The notes: a model not told the origin generated them from the letters alone. Shown: positions 1 to 9,191, numbered from the stretch's first letter. The stretch: DNA of 64,000 nucleotides from Cohnella rhizoplanae (GCF_948329515.1 NZ_CAOJCN010000001.1:740776-804775); one strand, 5' to 3'. A program made the numbers and translations.

Positions 1-1413
1 ACCGTCAGCGAAGGGATGGGGGCCCATATCGGCTGGGATCCCCGGACGCAGTCGGCTACGATTACGAAGGGTCCCGACACGATCATTCTCGAGAGCGGCA
101 AGCGCAATGCCACCGTTAACGGCAGCGCCGTGCCGCTGGATGCGTCCGTTCAGAACAAGTCGGGCCGGATCATGGTGCCGCTGCGCTTCATCGGCGAGAA
201 CCTCGGATTGGACCTGGTCTGGGACCCGGTCGCCAGATCCGTCGTCATGCGCACGAAGGACGCGGGCGGAAATGGCGGGGGAGGCGATCAGGATGACGGA
301 TCTGCGGACCAAGGGTTGCGCGGCGTCTGGATATCTTCCGTCTTTAATCTCGATTGGCCGTCGACGGCGTCCTCGGGCAACGAAGTCAAGCAAAAGGCGG
401 AGTACGTGACGATGCTGGACCAATTTCAGCGGATGGGCCTGAATGCCGTGTTCATGCAGGTACGCCCGGCGTCCGACGCGCTGTATCGCTCGTCGCTCGT
501 ACCGTGGTCCAAAGTACTGACGGGCACGCAGGGGCGCGATCCGGGCTATGATCCGCTGCAATTCCTCGTCGAGGAGACGCACAAGCGGGGCATGCAGTTC
601 CACGCCTGGTTTAATCCGTTCCGTGCGAACACGGACACCAATACGTCCAAGCTGGCCGCTAATCACGTCGTCAACCAGCATCCGGAATGGATCGTAACGA
701 CGGGCACGATTAAATACATCAATCCGGGCATACCCGAGGCCAGACAGCACATTATCGATGCGATCATGGAGGTCGTGAACGGCTACGATATCGACGGCGT
801 ACACCTGGACGATTACTTCTATCCGTCGAGCGGCGTGTTCAGCGACGATGCGACGTTTGCGCTGCATAATCCGGAAGGGATCCTGCTCAAGGCGGATTGG
901 AGGCGCAATAATATTAATGCGTTCGTGCGGGATCTCGGCGCCTCCGTTCATGCCGCCAAGCCCGGCGTATCGCTAGGCATCAGCCCCTTCGGCGTATGGC
1001 GCAACCGCTCGGCGGACCCGACCGGCTCCGATACGAAGGCGAGCGTAACGGCCTATGACAGCATGTACGCCGACGTGCGCACGTGGATCAGGCAAGGCTG
1101 GATCGACTATGTCGCCCCGCAGATCTACTGGAGCATGTCCTATAGCGCCGCCCGATACGACAAACTCGTAGATTGGTGGTCCGGCGAGGTCGCCGGCACG
1201 GAGGTGAAGCTGTACGTCGGCCATGCCGTCTACAAGCTGGGCACCCAGGAGGCCGGCTGGCAATCGGCGGGCGAGATCATTAATCAGCTTAATTACAATG
1301 CCGCGCATCCCGAGGTGCAGGGCGACATCTATTACAGCGCTTCCCCGTTGCTCAAGAATCCGCTTGGCATCGCGCAGGCGCTTCAGAATTATTACGGATC
1401 CGCCAACAATTAA
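1..1413 (+). CDS. Secreted glycosyl-hydrolase-like 10 (DUF187/YngK-type) protein with stalk domain, 5' truncated
   Basis: The reading frame is open from base 1, so the start codon and signal peptide lie before the window; 470 residues are visible. The first ~80 residues are a copper-amine-oxidase N-terminal-type stalk domain (motif VPLRFIGENLGLDLVWDP), a wall or spacer module very common in Paenibacillaceae. After a Gly/Asp-rich linker, residues ~100-465 match the GHL10 family (RGVWISSVFNLDWPS, DGVHLDDYFYP, the latter holding paired acidic residues expected near the active site of the (beta/alpha)8 barrel). Members are thought to act on cell-wall or exopolysaccharide glycans, but the substrate here is unknown. 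It ends 10 nt before a strong terminator, so it is probably monocistronic or last in its operon. Family confident, activity inferred. Confidence 0.85.
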   Translation, partial: TVSEGMGAHIGWDPRTQSATITKGPDTIILESGKRNATVNGSAVPLDASVQNKSGRIMVPLRFIGENLGLDLVWDPVARSVVMRTKDAGGNGGGGDQDDGSADQGLRGVWISSVFNLDWPSTASSGNEVKQKAEYVTMLDQFQRMGLNAVFMQVRPASDALYRSSLVPWSKVLTGTQGRDPGYDPLQFLVEETHKRGMQFHAWFNPFRANTDTNTSKLAANHVVNQHPEWIVTTGTIKYINPGIPEARQHIIDAIMEVVNGYDIDGVHLDDYFYPSSGVFSDDATFALHNPEGILLKADWRRNNINAFVRDLGASVHAAKPGVSLGISPFGVWRNRSADPTGSDTKASVTAYDSMYADVRTWIRQGWIDYVAPQIYWSMSYSAARYDKLVDWWSGEVAGTEVKLYVGHAVYKLGTQEAGWQSAGEIINQLNYNAAHPEVQGDIYYSASPLLKNPLGIAQALQNYYGSANN

Positions 1414-1422
1414 TTCTCCCCG

Positions 1423-1450
1423 ATCCCCCGCGCGCAGGCGCGGGGGATTT
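1423..1450 (+). terminator. Intrinsic terminator after the GHL10 gene
   Basis: Perfect 11-bp GC-rich stem (1423-1433 with 1438-1448), tetraloop GCAG, followed by a short T-rich tail. Confidence 0.85.
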
Positions 1451-1527
1451 ATTGGTTAACGGGAGAATGTTACCGGCCCGATGTTAACGGGTAATAAGGG
1501 GCATTCGGCGAAAGGAGATCGTTGTCT

Positions 1528-2202
1528 ATGATTGAGATGATAGCCATTAAGCTGACGATCGCGATCGTCGGTCTCTGGGTCATGACGCGCCTGCTCGGCA
1601 AAAAGGAGATCTCGCAGCTAACCGCCTTTGATTTCGTGTCCTCGCTGATGCTGAGCGAGCTGGTCGGGAATACGATCTACGATAAGGACGTCAAGCTGGG
1701 CCACCTGTTGTTCGCGCTGGCGCTGTGGACGTGCCTGTCCCTTGGACTCGAGAAGCTCAGCCTGTTGTTCCCGCGACTCGGCCGGCTGGCAAGCGGCAAG
1801 CCCGACTTAATCATACATAACCGCAAGATCTTGTATGGCGCTATGAGACGCAACAATCTGGATTTCGACCAATTGCACGCGATGCTGCGGCAAAACGGGG
1901 TGTTCGCCCTCAGCCAGGTGGAATACGCGGTCCTGGAGACGAACGGCAGTCTGAGCGTCATGCTGACGTCCGACGTCGAGGACGAGACGCGCAAGGATCT
2001 GCAGCCGCCTTCCGCCGAGGTCGTACTGCCCGTAGCCCTCATCGTTAACGGACGTATCGACGCCGAAGGCTTGCGCGATCTCGGCAAGGACGGGGGATGG
2101 TTGGTCGGAGAGATGCTCAACCAAGGCGTAGAGGATGTCAAAAAGGTGCTGTACGCCGAATGGAGCAACGGCGACGGCCTTCATATTCAGCTCAAAACAT
2201 GA
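1528..2202 (+). CDS. DUF421 (YetF/YcaP-like) membrane protein
   Basis: A 224-residue protein with two or three N-terminal membrane helices (residues ~1-75) followed by a soluble DUF421 domain. The pattern RLLGKKEISQLTAFDFV is typical of the family, and the segment around VFALSQVEYAVLETNGSLSV matches its cytoplasmic fold. Members sit in the cytoplasmic membrane of spore formers; some are linked to spore germination or stress, but no reaction is established. The ribosome site AAAGGAG at 1511-1517 lies 10 nt before ATG 1528 and only 4 nt before an in-frame TTG at 1522, so I prefer 1528. It stands alone between the GHL10 terminator and the ppaC promoter. Confidence 0.85.
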   Translation: MIEMIAIKLTIAIVGLWVMTRLLGKKEISQLTAFDFVSSLMLSELVGNTIYDKDVKLGHLLFALALWTCLSLGLEKLSLLFPRLGRLASGKPDLIIHNRKILYGAMRRNNLDFDQLHAMLRQNGVFALSQVEYAVLETNGSLSVMLTSDVEDETRKDLQPPSAEVVLPVALIVNGRIDAEGLRDLGKDGGWLVGEMLNQGVEDVKKVLYAEWSNGDGLHIQLKT

Positions 2203-2223
2203 CGGATGGCGGCGAATCCCGAC

Positions 2224-2253
2224 TTGCTTGCCCGGCTTGATGTGAGTTATAAT
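2224..2253 (+). promoter_or_regulatory. Candidate sigma-A promoter of ppaC
   Basis: A perfect -10 TATAAT at 2248-2253 lies 18 bp after a weak -35 (TTGCTT, 2224-2229). It lies about 35 nt before the ppaC start. Confidence 0.55.
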
Positions 2254-2287
2254 TTTGAAGCCAATTCTATTAAAGAGGAGTATGAAG

Positions 2288-3220
2288 ATGGGAAAAGTAT
2301 TGATCTTCGGTCACAAAAACCCGGATACGGATACGATCTGCTCCGCGATCGCCTATGCGGATCTTAAGAACAAGCTCGGCGTAGAAGCCGAAGCCGTCCG
2401 CCTCGGCAACGTCGCCGCGGAAACCCAGTTCGCTCTCGACAAGTTCGGCGCCAGCGCGCCCCGCCTCGTTGAGTCCGTCGCTTCCGAAGCGAAGCAGGTC
2501 ATCCTGGTCGACCACAACGAACGCCAGCAGAGCGTCGGCGATATCGATCAGGTTCAAGTGATCGAAGTCATCGACCACCACCGGATCGCCAACTTCGAGA
2601 CAAGCGCGCCTCTGTACTACCGCGCCGAGCCGGTCGGCTGCACGGCCACGATCCTGAACAAGCTGTACAAGGAAAACGGCGTCGCGATCGACAAGAATAT
2701 CGCCGGTCTGATGCTCTCCGCCATCATCTCCGATTCCTTGCTTTTCAAGTCGCCGACCTGCACGCAGCAAGACATCGACGCCGCGCGCGAGCTGGCGGAG
2801 ATCGCCGGCGTGGACGCGGACCAATACGGTCTCGACATGCTTAAGGCGGGCGCTAACCTGATCGACAAGTCCATCGACGAGCTCGTCAGCCTCGACGCCA
2901 AGGAATTTTCGATGGGATCGGCCAAGGTCGAGATCGCGCAAGTCAACGCCGTCGACGTGAACGACGTGCTGTCCCGCCAGAGCGAGCTGGAGGACAAGCT
3001 GAACGGCATCATCGCCGCCAAGGGCCTCGACCTGTTCCTGTTCGTCGTGACGGACATCCTGAACAACGATTCCGTAGGCGTTGCCCTGGGCAAGTCCGCG
3101 TCCGTCGTCGAGCAAGCATACGGCGTTAAGCTGGACGGCAACAAAGCGATCCTGAAGGGCGTCGTCTCCCGCAAGTCGCAGATCGTGCCGGTGCTGACGG
3201 ACACGTTCAACAAGCAATAA
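2288..3220 (+). CDS. ppaC: Manganese-dependent inorganic pyrophosphatase (family II)
   Basis: A 310-residue cytoplasmic enzyme that hydrolyses pyrophosphate to phosphate, pulling biosynthetic reactions forward. The N-terminal DHH domain begins [17 protein letters not shown], carrying the metal-binding His/Asp residues; VDHNE (~75) and the DHH signature VIDHHRI (~97) supply further ligands. The C-terminal DHHA2 domain carries the substrate motif [11 protein letters not shown] near the end. Length and motifs match Bacillus PpaC. The ribosome site AAAGAGGAG ends at 2280, so ATG 2288 (7-nt spacing) is better than ATG 2282 or the more upstream in-frame codons. It is monocistronic, flanked by its own promoter and a strong bidirectional terminator. 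Confidence 0.97.
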   Translation: MGKVLIFGHKNPDTDTICSAIAYADLKNKLGVEAEAVRLGNVAAETQFALDKFGASAPRLVESVASEAKQVILVDHNERQQSVGDIDQVQVIEVIDHHRIANFETSAPLYYRAEPVGCTATILNKLYKENGVAIDKNIAGLMLSAIISDSLLFKSPTCTQQDIDAARELAEIAGVDADQYGLDMLKAGANLIDKSIDELVSLDAKEFSMGSAKVEIAQVNAVDVNDVLSRQSELEDKLNGIIAAKGLDLFLFVVTDILNNDSVGVALGKSASVVEQAYGVKLDGNKAILKGVVSRKSQIVPVLTDTFNKQ

Positions 3221-3251
3221 TCGAATCGCCTCCGACCCCTGGGTCGCAGGC

Positions 3252-3289
3252 ACGCAAAGAAGCCGCCTTCCGAGGCGGCTTCTTTGCGT
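3252..3289 (+). terminator. Bidirectional terminator between ppaC and the monooxygenase gene
   Basis: Perfect 17-bp stem (3252-3268 with 3273-3289) with loop TCCG. The A-rich and T-rich parts of the stem let it serve both convergent genes. Confidence 0.85.
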
Positions 3290-3316
3290 CGTTTATGCGG
3301 TCCGCCGTAGGCTCAA

Positions 3317-4330
3317 TTAGGCGTCCTGGGGCGTTAGGCCGAAGGCTTCGGCAACGAGACGGTATGAGCGCAGTCGCGCCTCGAAGTCGTGCGTGACGGT
3401 GACGATCATCATCTCGTCGATGCCGAGCCGCTCCGACATGTCTTCGAGCTGCCGCTTCACCGCATCGGGCGTGCCGACGATGCGGCGGTGAGCGCCGGCG
3501 GCGATGCGCATGCGATCGTATTCGGTATACGGATAAGACTCCGCCGTATCGACGCTCGGGAAGCGATCGAGCAGGCGTCCGCTCTCGAGGGAGAGGAAAA
3601 AGAGCTCGGTGCTCGAGGCGAGCCGCCGGGCTTCCTCGTCCGTCTCGGCGCAGATGACGTAGACGGCCGCGAGGAGCTTCGGCGCGTCGTTCAAGGCGGA
3701 AGGCTTGAAGCGTTCCTTGTAATGCTGAACCGACACCTCGCTGTCCGGGACGCCGAAAAACTGGGCGTAGCCGTAGGCGGCGCCGATCTCGGCCGCGATC
3801 GAAGCGCTGCCGTAGCTCGAGCCGAGCAGCCACAGCTCGGGTACCGTCGGGATGGACGGAGAGGCGGTCAAGCCCTTGAAGCGATGCTGCTCCGGCAGGG
3901 CATCGTTCAAGTACCCGATCAGGTCCGCCACCTGCTGCGGATAATTGTCGATGTGGGTCATCTTGCCCTCCTGCAGCGCGCGCGTGGAGATCGGCATGCC
4001 GCCGGGGGCGCGTCCGAGACCGACGTCGATGCGGCCGGGATGAAGCGCTTCGAGCACCCGGAAGTTCTCGGCGACCTTGTACGCGCTGTAGTGGGACAGC
4101 ATGACGCCGCCCGAACCGACCTTGATGCGGCGCGTGTTCGCGGCCAGATGGGCGATGAGCACCTCTGGACTCGACGAGGCGAGCGCGTGGGAGGCATGAT
4201 GCTCCGCGACCCAATAACGATGGTAGCCGAGGCGGTCCGCCTCGCGGGCCAGTTCGGTCGTCTCGCGCAGCGCGTCGGTCGCCGTGCGGCCTTCGGCGAT
4301 CTGGGATTGATCCAATATGCTTAATCTCAT
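3317..4330 (-). CDS. LLM-class flavin-dependent oxidoreductase (luciferase-like)
   Basis: A 337-residue cytoplasmic protein of the bacterial-luciferase-like monooxygenase superfamily, expected to use FMNH2 or F420 from a partner reductase. It starts MRLSILDQSQIAEG, and the blocks RYWVAEHHA, VGSGGVMLSHYS and DVGLGRAPGG are characteristic of the MsnO8/YhbW-like branch. Substrate unknown. The start at 4330 is fixed by a GAGGTGA ribosome site 7 nt upstream; the longer open frame to 4393 lacks one. It is convergent with ppaC and divergent from the GNAT gene across a ~217-bp gap that holds AT-rich promoter-like sequence (TATAAT at 4381-4386) but no clear -35. Confidence 0.9.
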   Translation of the reverse strand: MRLSILDQSQIAEGRTATDALRETTELAREADRLGYHRYWVAEHHASHALASSSPEVLIAHLAANTRRIKVGSGGVMLSHYSAYKVAENFRVLEALHPGRIDVGLGRAPGGMPISTRALQEGKMTHIDNYPQQVADLIGYLNDALPEQHRFKGLTASPSIPTVPELWLLGSSYGSASIAAEIGAAYGYAQFFGVPDSEVSVQHYKERFKPSALNDAPKLLAAVYVICAETDEEARRLASSTELFFLSLESGRLLDRFPSVDTAESYPYTEYDRMRIAAGAHRRIVGTPDAVKRQLEDMSERLGIDEMMIVTVTHDFEARLRSYRLVAEAFGLTPQDA

Positions 4331-4547
4331 GGAGCCGTCACCTCTGCAAGCGAATTTGTGCGTTGCTCTTATCTGTGATTTATAATCGCACATTTAATGC
4401 GAAAATGCCAGCGCCGATGAAGGCAACGCTTGAAGCCTCGCTCGGTGCGCTGCCGGATGGACTTTTCAAATTCGGTGAACTAATATTATGAAAAGAAAAA
4501 TGCAGCGCGGCCGACGGCGCCGGCCGCGAATGGGACGGGGTGCGGAG

Positions 4548-5090
4548 ATGAAGCTGACGCTGCAGGATAAGCCGGACGACGCGAGCTGGCAGGAGGCGCT
4601 GTCGTTGTACCGCGAGGCCTTCCCGGCCGAAGGACGCAAGCCGGACGCGATCCTGGCGCGCATGTTCGACAAGCGCATCAGCCTGCTGGCCGCCGGCAGG
4701 GAAGAAGGCGCGATGAAGGCGATGGCGATCTGCGGCGTCCTGGACAAGCCGAAGCTGCTGCTGATCGATTATCTGGCGGTAAGGGAGCGAGACCGCGGAA
4801 AAGGCGCGGGCAAGCGATTCGTATCTCTCATCGCGGATTGGGCCAAGTCGCGGGGACTGGACGGCCTTTTGATCGAGGCCGAGGCCGAGGACACGCCGGA
4901 AAATGAAGCGCGCATCCGGTTCTGGGAGAAATGCGGCTTCGTGCGGACGGAATACGTCCACCAATATATATGGGTGCCGGAGCCTTACCGGGCGATGGTG
5001 CGTTACTTTGAGCCGGACGGTCGCGGTACGACGGACGGCACCGTGCTTATTCAACATATCAGCGAGTTTCACAGGAGGTCATTCAGATGA
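4548..5090 (+). CDS. GNAT-family N-acetyltransferase
   Basis: A protein of about 180 residues with the GNAT fold. The acetyl-CoA pyrophosphate loop is visible as RERDRGKGAGKRF (~88-100), followed by an Asn/Glu-rich helix and the C-terminal FWEKCGFVRT block. The acceptor substrate is unknown. The frame stays open to ATG 4488, but that start lacks a ribosome site and would add an Arg-rich N-terminus. The G-rich stretch at 4534-4540 fits ATG 4548 better; ATG 4530 is also possible. Its stop overlaps the next start (ATGA at 5087-5090), so it is probably translationally coupled to the M42 peptidase. Confidence 0.85.
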   Translation: MKLTLQDKPDDASWQEALSLYREAFPAEGRKPDAILARMFDKRISLLAAGREEGAMKAMAICGVLDKPKLLLIDYLAVRERDRGKGAGKRFVSLIADWAKSRGLDGLLIEAEAEDTPENEARIRFWEKCGFVRTEYVHQYIWVPEPYRAMVRYFEPDGRGTTDGTVLIQHISEFHRRSFR

Positions 5091-6142
5091 CGGAGTCCGC
5101 ATTCGATTCGCTAGACCGGACGTATATCATGAACTGGCTTGAGCGGCTGCTCGCCTGCCCGAGCCCGAGCGGCTATTGCATGGATATCGCCGCGATGCTG
5201 CATACGGAGGCGGCAAGGCTCGGGTACGCCAGCGAGACGACGCCCAAGGGCAATGTCATCGTGACCGTAGAGGGGCGGGAGACAGGGCCGGCGATCGGCC
5301 TGTCCGCGCATGTGGACACGCTCGGCGCGATGGTGCGCGCGGTCAAAGGCGCGGGCACGCTGCGGATCACGCCGATCGGCGGCTACGCGATGCAGACGGT
5401 AGAGGGCGAATACTGCACCGTGCACACGCGCGACGGCCGCAAGTACGAGGGGACCGTGCTGTCCACGAAGACCTCCGTTCACGTTTATCCGGACGCGCGG
5501 GAGTGGAAGCGCGAGGAGGAGAACATGGAGATCCGGCTCGACGAGGACGTCCGATCTAGGGAGGACGCGATCGCGCTCGGCATCGCACCAGGGGATTTCG
5601 TATCCTGGGAGCCGCGGACCCGGATGTACCCGAACGGCTGGATCAAGTCCCGTCATCTCGACGACAAGGCAAGCGTGGCCGCGCTCTTCGGACTGCTGGA
5701 GTGTTTGAAGCGGGAAGGCCGCACGCCGGTCCGGACGCTCAAGCTCGTATTCTCGACCTACGAAGAGGTAGGGCACGGCGCGGCATGGCTGCCGGCCGAT
5801 ATCGAGGAATTCATCGCCGTCGATATGGGTGCGCTAGGCGATGACCTGTCCGCGACGGAGCGCGACGTCTCGATCTGCGCCAAGGACTCCTCGGGGCCTT
5901 ATGATTACGGGATGACCACGCGGCTCGTCGAGCTGGCCAAGCGCGACGGCATCGCGCATGCGGTCGATATCTATCCGCACTACGGTTCGGATGCGACCGC
6001 CGCGCTTCGCGGCGGCAGCAATATCCGCGCCGCGCTCATCGGCCCGGGCGTGCACGCGTCCCACGGCATGGAGCGCACGCATGCGGACGCCATCCTGGGA
6101 ACGGCAGCGCTTCTGATCGCCTATGTCACGGACGAACGGTAG
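5087..6142 (+). CDS. M42-family metallo-aminopeptidase
   Basis: A 351-residue cytoplasmic M42 (glutamyl aminopeptidase/deblocking aminopeptidase-like) enzyme with two metal ions. Visible motifs are SAHVDTLG (first metal ligands), KSRHLDDKAS (bridging Asp), STYEEVGHG (catalytic and metal Glu pair), AVDMGALGDD, and HASHGMERTH near the C-terminus with the last His ligand. Length is normal for the family. AGGAGGT sits 8 nt before ATG 5087, which overlaps the GNAT stop. The 3' end overlaps the LTA-synthase-like ORF by 20 nt, so three genes appear to form one transcript. Family confident; the peptide substrate is unknown. Confidence 0.93.
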   Translation: MTESAFDSLDRTYIMNWLERLLACPSPSGYCMDIAAMLHTEAARLGYASETTPKGNVIVTVEGRETGPAIGLSAHVDTLGAMVRAVKGAGTLRITPIGGYAMQTVEGEYCTVHTRDGRKYEGTVLSTKTSVHVYPDAREWKREEENMEIRLDEDVRSREDAIALGIAPGDFVSWEPRTRMYPNGWIKSRHLDDKASVAALFGLLECLKREGRTPVRTLKLVFSTYEEVGHGAAWLPADIEEFIAVDMGALGDDLSATERDVSICAKDSSGPYDYGMTTRLVELAKRDGIAHAVDIYPHYGSDATAALRGGSNIRAALIGPGVHASHGMERTHADAILGTAALLIAYVTDER

Positions 6143-8096
6143 CCCGAAGGCGGCCGGGCCCGGCCCGGTCGTCGCAGGCATTCGATCGGAAGGGCGCGAA
6201 CAGCGCCGGACGGAGGCTGTGGGCTTTGGGAGGAGGCTCCTGTCGGCTTCTTATGTCTGGTTCACGGTCCTGCTGCTTGCGAAAATGGCGCTGCTCCGCT
6301 ACTTGTGCTTCGGCGAGGTCGCTTGGACGCGGCTTGGCTCGGATGCCGCGGCGGTAGCCGTCCTGACGAGCCTAACGGCGCTCGTCCTTCCCGGTCGCGG
6401 CCAGACCGCGGCATACTGGCTGCTAAATGCGGTCGTCTCGACGATTTTGTTCGCGTCGACGATCTATTTTGCGCATTTCGGCTCCATGCCGATCTATACC
6501 GCGCTGCTGGAGCTGAATCAGGTGCCGCAGGTCCAGGCGAGCGTTCAGTCGACGATGGACCCGATGTTTTACTTGTTTTTTGCCGACCTGCCGGTGCTGG
6601 CGCTCCTCGGGCTTTTGCTTCGGCGCGGCAGCCGGACCGTTAGTGACTACTCGCCATCTTACCGCAGAGGGCTGGCCGCCGTTGCGCTCGTCGCATGCGC
6701 AGGTATCGCAGCGGCCGGCATCCGCCAAGGACTCGCCATCGACAACGAGCTGGCCGCCGCCGAGAAGCAAGGCTTCCTCGGCTACCAGGTTATCGCCGCG
6801 ATCAAGGCCGGGCGCGAGTCACGGATGGCATCGGCCGCCGACCTGTCCCAGACCGTCGGCGAGATCAAGTCGCTGCAGGCGGCTTACCCGTATCGCGCCC
6901 CCGGGCGTGCAGCAGCCGCGCCAGCGCACTCCGGCGAGGCGAAGGGCATGAACCTCATCGTTCTGCAGCTCGAGGCTTTTCAGAACTTCCCGATCCATCT
7001 CAAGATCGGCGGGCAAGAGGTGACGCCCGTCCTGAACGAGCTGGCGGACGGCGCGTATTATTTCCCGCGGGTGTACCAGCAGATCGGCCAGGGCAATACG
7101 TCGGACGCCGAATTCATGTCCAACACGTCGATCTATCCGACCGCCAAGATCGCGATGTCGACGGGCTACGGTGACCGGGCGCTGCCGAGTCTGCCCCGTT
7201 TGCTCCAACGGAGCGGCTACAAGGCGTACACGTTCCATGTCAACGACGTAAAGTTCTGGGACCGGAACCGGTTGTATCCGGCCTTGAACTTCGATCGGTA
7301 TTTCGACAAGCCCTATTACAACAACGACCATTTCAACGATTTTGGCGCCTCGGACGAAGAGCTGTACCGCTTCGGCATCGAAGAACTGGCGAAGACAAGC
7401 GAAGAGGGAACTCCTTTCTACGCCCAATTCGTCACCGCGTCCAGCCACTTTCCGTTCAAGGTGCCGGCGGATCGGCAGAGGCTGCAGGTGCCAGAAGGGC
7501 TGCAGGACACGCAGCTCGGCGATTATCTGATCGCGGTTAACTATACGGACTATGCGATCGGTCAGCTCATTGAAGGTCTTAGGTCGAAGGGCATGTGGGA
7601 GAATACGGTGCTCGCCGTCTATGGGGACCACTACGGCCTGCAGCCGGACGATAACGATCCGGCTTGGGTGAGCGAAGCGCTGGGCATCAAGTACGATTCT
7701 CGCGTATCGAGATTGAACATCCCGTTTATCGTGCGCGTCCCGAATCAGCAAGGAGGCGTACGCGTAGAGCGGACCGGCGGCCAGCTGGACATGATGCCCA
7801 CGATCGCCAACCTGCTCGGCGTGAAACCGGGGGACGCGGGTATCGTCCCCTTCGGCCAGGATCTGCTGAACGTCGACCGCAATATCGTCGGCAGCCGGTA
7901 TTACCTGCCGACGGGCTCATTCTTCAATGACGAGGTGCTGTACATGCCGGGGACGGGCTTCGATGACGGTACGGCGATCTCCCTGGCTACGCTCGAACCG
8001 GTGAAGGATCTGTCGCCGTACCGCGGCGACTACGACTACATCATGAAGCTGATGGGACTGTCCGATCGCTATGTCCGGCTGCTGCCGAAGCGATAG
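6123..8096 (+). CDS. LTA synthase family membrane sulfatase-like protein
   Basis: A 657-residue membrane protein. After a polar N-terminus, about five hydrophobic helices (residues ~40-200) precede an extracellular sulfatase-fold domain (~270-650). Catalytic features match LtaS: LIVLQLEAFQ (metal Glu), GNTSDAEFMSN (nucleophilic Thr) and VYGDHYG (Asp-His metal pair). LtaS-type enzymes transfer glycerol phosphate from phosphatidylglycerol to lipoteichoic acid; an LTA primase or another phosphoglycerol transferase is also possible. ATG 6123 lies inside the M42 gene and has no strong ribosome site. GTG 6219, behind CGGAGG, is an alternative, so the true N-terminus is uncertain. Only ~22 bp separates it from the convergent ydjM gene. 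Confidence 0.9.
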   Translation: MSRTNGSPKAAGPGPVVAGIRSEGREQRRTEAVGFGRRLLSASYVWFTVLLLAKMALLRYLCFGEVAWTRLGSDAAAVAVLTSLTALVLPGRGQTAAYWLLNAVVSTILFASTIYFAHFGSMPIYTALLELNQVPQVQASVQSTMDPMFYLFFADLPVLALLGLLLRRGSRTVSDYSPSYRRGLAAVALVACAGIAAAGIRQGLAIDNELAAAEKQGFLGYQVIAAIKAGRESRMASAADLSQTVGEIKSLQAAYPYRAPGRAAAAPAHSGEAKGMNLIVLQLEAFQNFPIHLKIGGQEVTPVLNELADGAYYFPRVYQQIGQGNTSDAEFMSNTSIYPTAKIAMSTGYGDRALPSLPRLLQRSGYKAYTFHVNDVKFWDRNRLYPALNFDRYFDKPYYNNDHFNDFGASDEELYRFGIEELAKTSEEGTPFYAQFVTASSHFPFKVPADRQRLQVPEGLQDTQLGDYLIAVNYTDYAIGQLIEGLRSKGMWENTVLAVYGDHYGLQPDDNDPAWVSEALGIKYDSRVSRLNIPFIVRVPNQQGGVRVERTGGQLDMMPTIANLLGVKPGDAGIVPFGQDLLNVDRNIVGSRYYLPTGSFFNDEVLYMPGTGFDDGTAISLATLEPVKDLSPYRGDYDYIMKLMGLSDRYVRLLPKR

Positions 8097-8118
8097 GACG
8101 CCGTCCTGGCAGGCAGAA

Positions 8119-8766
8119 TTAAAAGAAAGGCAGCTTGATGGACTTGCGGTAGATTGGATACAGCCACTTGACGCCGAGCGAAGTGAGCGTGTCCGCGACC
8201 AGGTGCGAGGCATAGCCCGCAGCGGCGACGACGGCGATGCCGGGAATGGCGCGCTCGGCCTCCAGCTCGCGGCCAAGCCAGTACCACAGGGCCAGGGCCC
8301 ACACCGTATGCGTCATGCCCCGGTGCTTGAGCCAGGGCGCCCAGGCCGTATAGGCGCCCAGCCCGATCAGCCAGATCGAGCCGTTCTGAGCGCCGGCGAC
8401 GGCCAGGCCGATGCCGACGAGGGAGACGAGTCCGTTGCGGATGGTGCCCGAGGAGACCGACATGAGTACGAGCATGAGCGGAATGCCGATCCAGGCGAGC
8501 AAGGCGGGCACGTGCTGGCCCGTCGCGTACAAGTACAAAGCGGCTGCGGCCGCGATCAATCCGCCTCCTAGCGCGCCGCGGTGAATCGAGCGGGATAGGC
8601 CTGTGAGCTTGGCGCTCAGCATATTGGTACCGTCGAGATCCGGCGCGAGCGCCGACAGTCCCGCCGCGGCGATATAAGCCGCGGATTGGACGGGGCCGGG
8701 CTGGTGATAGACCGCCGCGGCCGCGCCGATGACGAGGCCGATGACGAGATGGGTGGAGCCTTTCAT
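8119..8766 (-). CDS. YdjM-type membrane-bound metal-dependent hydrolase (DUF457)
   Basis: A 215-residue integral membrane protein with 4-5 helices. The pattern begins MKGSTHLVIG, with APDLDGTNM (~42-50), KHRGMTHTVWAL (~150) and ASHLVADTLTSLGVKWLYP near the C-terminus; the spaced His and Asp residues are the presumed metal ligands. In E. coli the family member YdjM belongs to the LexA/SOS regulon, and here a LexA-like box lies ~55 bp upstream. GGAGGT sits 8 nt before ATG 8766. The function is unproven; roles in membrane lipid handling during DNA damage have been suggested for the family. Confidence 0.88.
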   Translation of the reverse strand: MKGSTHLVIGLVIGAAAAVYHQPGPVQSAAYIAAAGLSALAPDLDGTNMLSAKLTGLSRSIHRGALGGGLIAAAAALYLYATGQHVPALLAWIGIPLMLVLMSVSSGTIRNGLVSLVGIGLAVAGAQNGSIWLIGLGAYTAWAPWLKHRGMTHTVWALALWYWLGRELEAERAIPGIAVVAAAGYASHLVADTLTSLGVKWLYPIYRKSIKLPFF

Positions 8767-8817
8767 GAATAAGTACCTCCGTCCGGCAGCATGCCGTAGT
8801 CGAATTGGAAAATAATG

Positions 8818-8831
8818 CGAACATTTGTTTG
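8818..8831. promoter_or_regulatory. LexA (SOS) box candidate between ydjM and yqkE
   Basis: CGAACATTTGTTTG, close to the Gram-positive LexA/DinR consensus CGAAC-N4-GTTCG with one changed base in the right half-site. It lies between a TAGACA-like -35 (8830-8835) and a TATTTT-like -10 (8809-8814) on the minus strand, although the 15-bp spacing is short. This would block ydjM transcription. The divergent yqkE could share it. Confidence 0.6.
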
Positions 8832-8902
8832 TCTATTATACCTTCGCTGCGCGTATTCCACAACCTCGAGATAACGATATAATGGAAGGCGAGGTGAACG
8901 AG

Positions 8903-9178
8903 ATGGCCAAAAAAAAATCGGGGCCGCCGCGCACGCCCCGGCACCGGCAAGAGGAACCCGCATCGCCGCAGCAGACGCTGAAGGACCTGCTGAACGCCGA
9001 TACGCTGCAGAAGCTGAAGGAGCGGTCGGACGCGATGAAGGAGGACGAGCGCAAGCGCGCCGAAGACAAGCGGGCGGCCGAAGCCGCGGCTAAAAAGGCG
9101 GAAGAGAAGCGTCTAGAGAGCGACTTCGGGCATCTGTTGGACAATAGCCGGCTCGACTGGAAGTCGTTCAAACGCTGA
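8903..9178 (+). CDS. yqkE: YqkE family small charged protein (DUF3886)
   Basis: A 91-residue soluble, highly charged protein. After MAKKKSG, residues ~25-70 form a Lys/Glu/Ala-rich continuous helix (probable coiled coil), and the C-terminus LLDNSRLDWKSFKR matches the conserved YqkE ending. No function is established for the family. GAGGTG is 6-7 nt before ATG 8903; an upstream in-frame ATG at 8882 lacks one. It is divergent from ydjM and followed by a strong bidirectional terminator. Confidence 0.85.
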   Translation: MAKKKSGPPRTPRHRQEEPASPQQTLKDLLNADTLQKLKERSDAMKEDERKRAEDKRAAEAAAKKAEEKRLESDFGHLLDNSRLDWKSFKR

Positions 9179-9191
9179 TGCCGCGCCGCGC

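Noticed and set aside
2270..3253. Minus-strand ORFs opposite ppaC
   Set aside because: Shadow frames of a high-GC gene; the plus-strand product has complete family II pyrophosphatase motifs.
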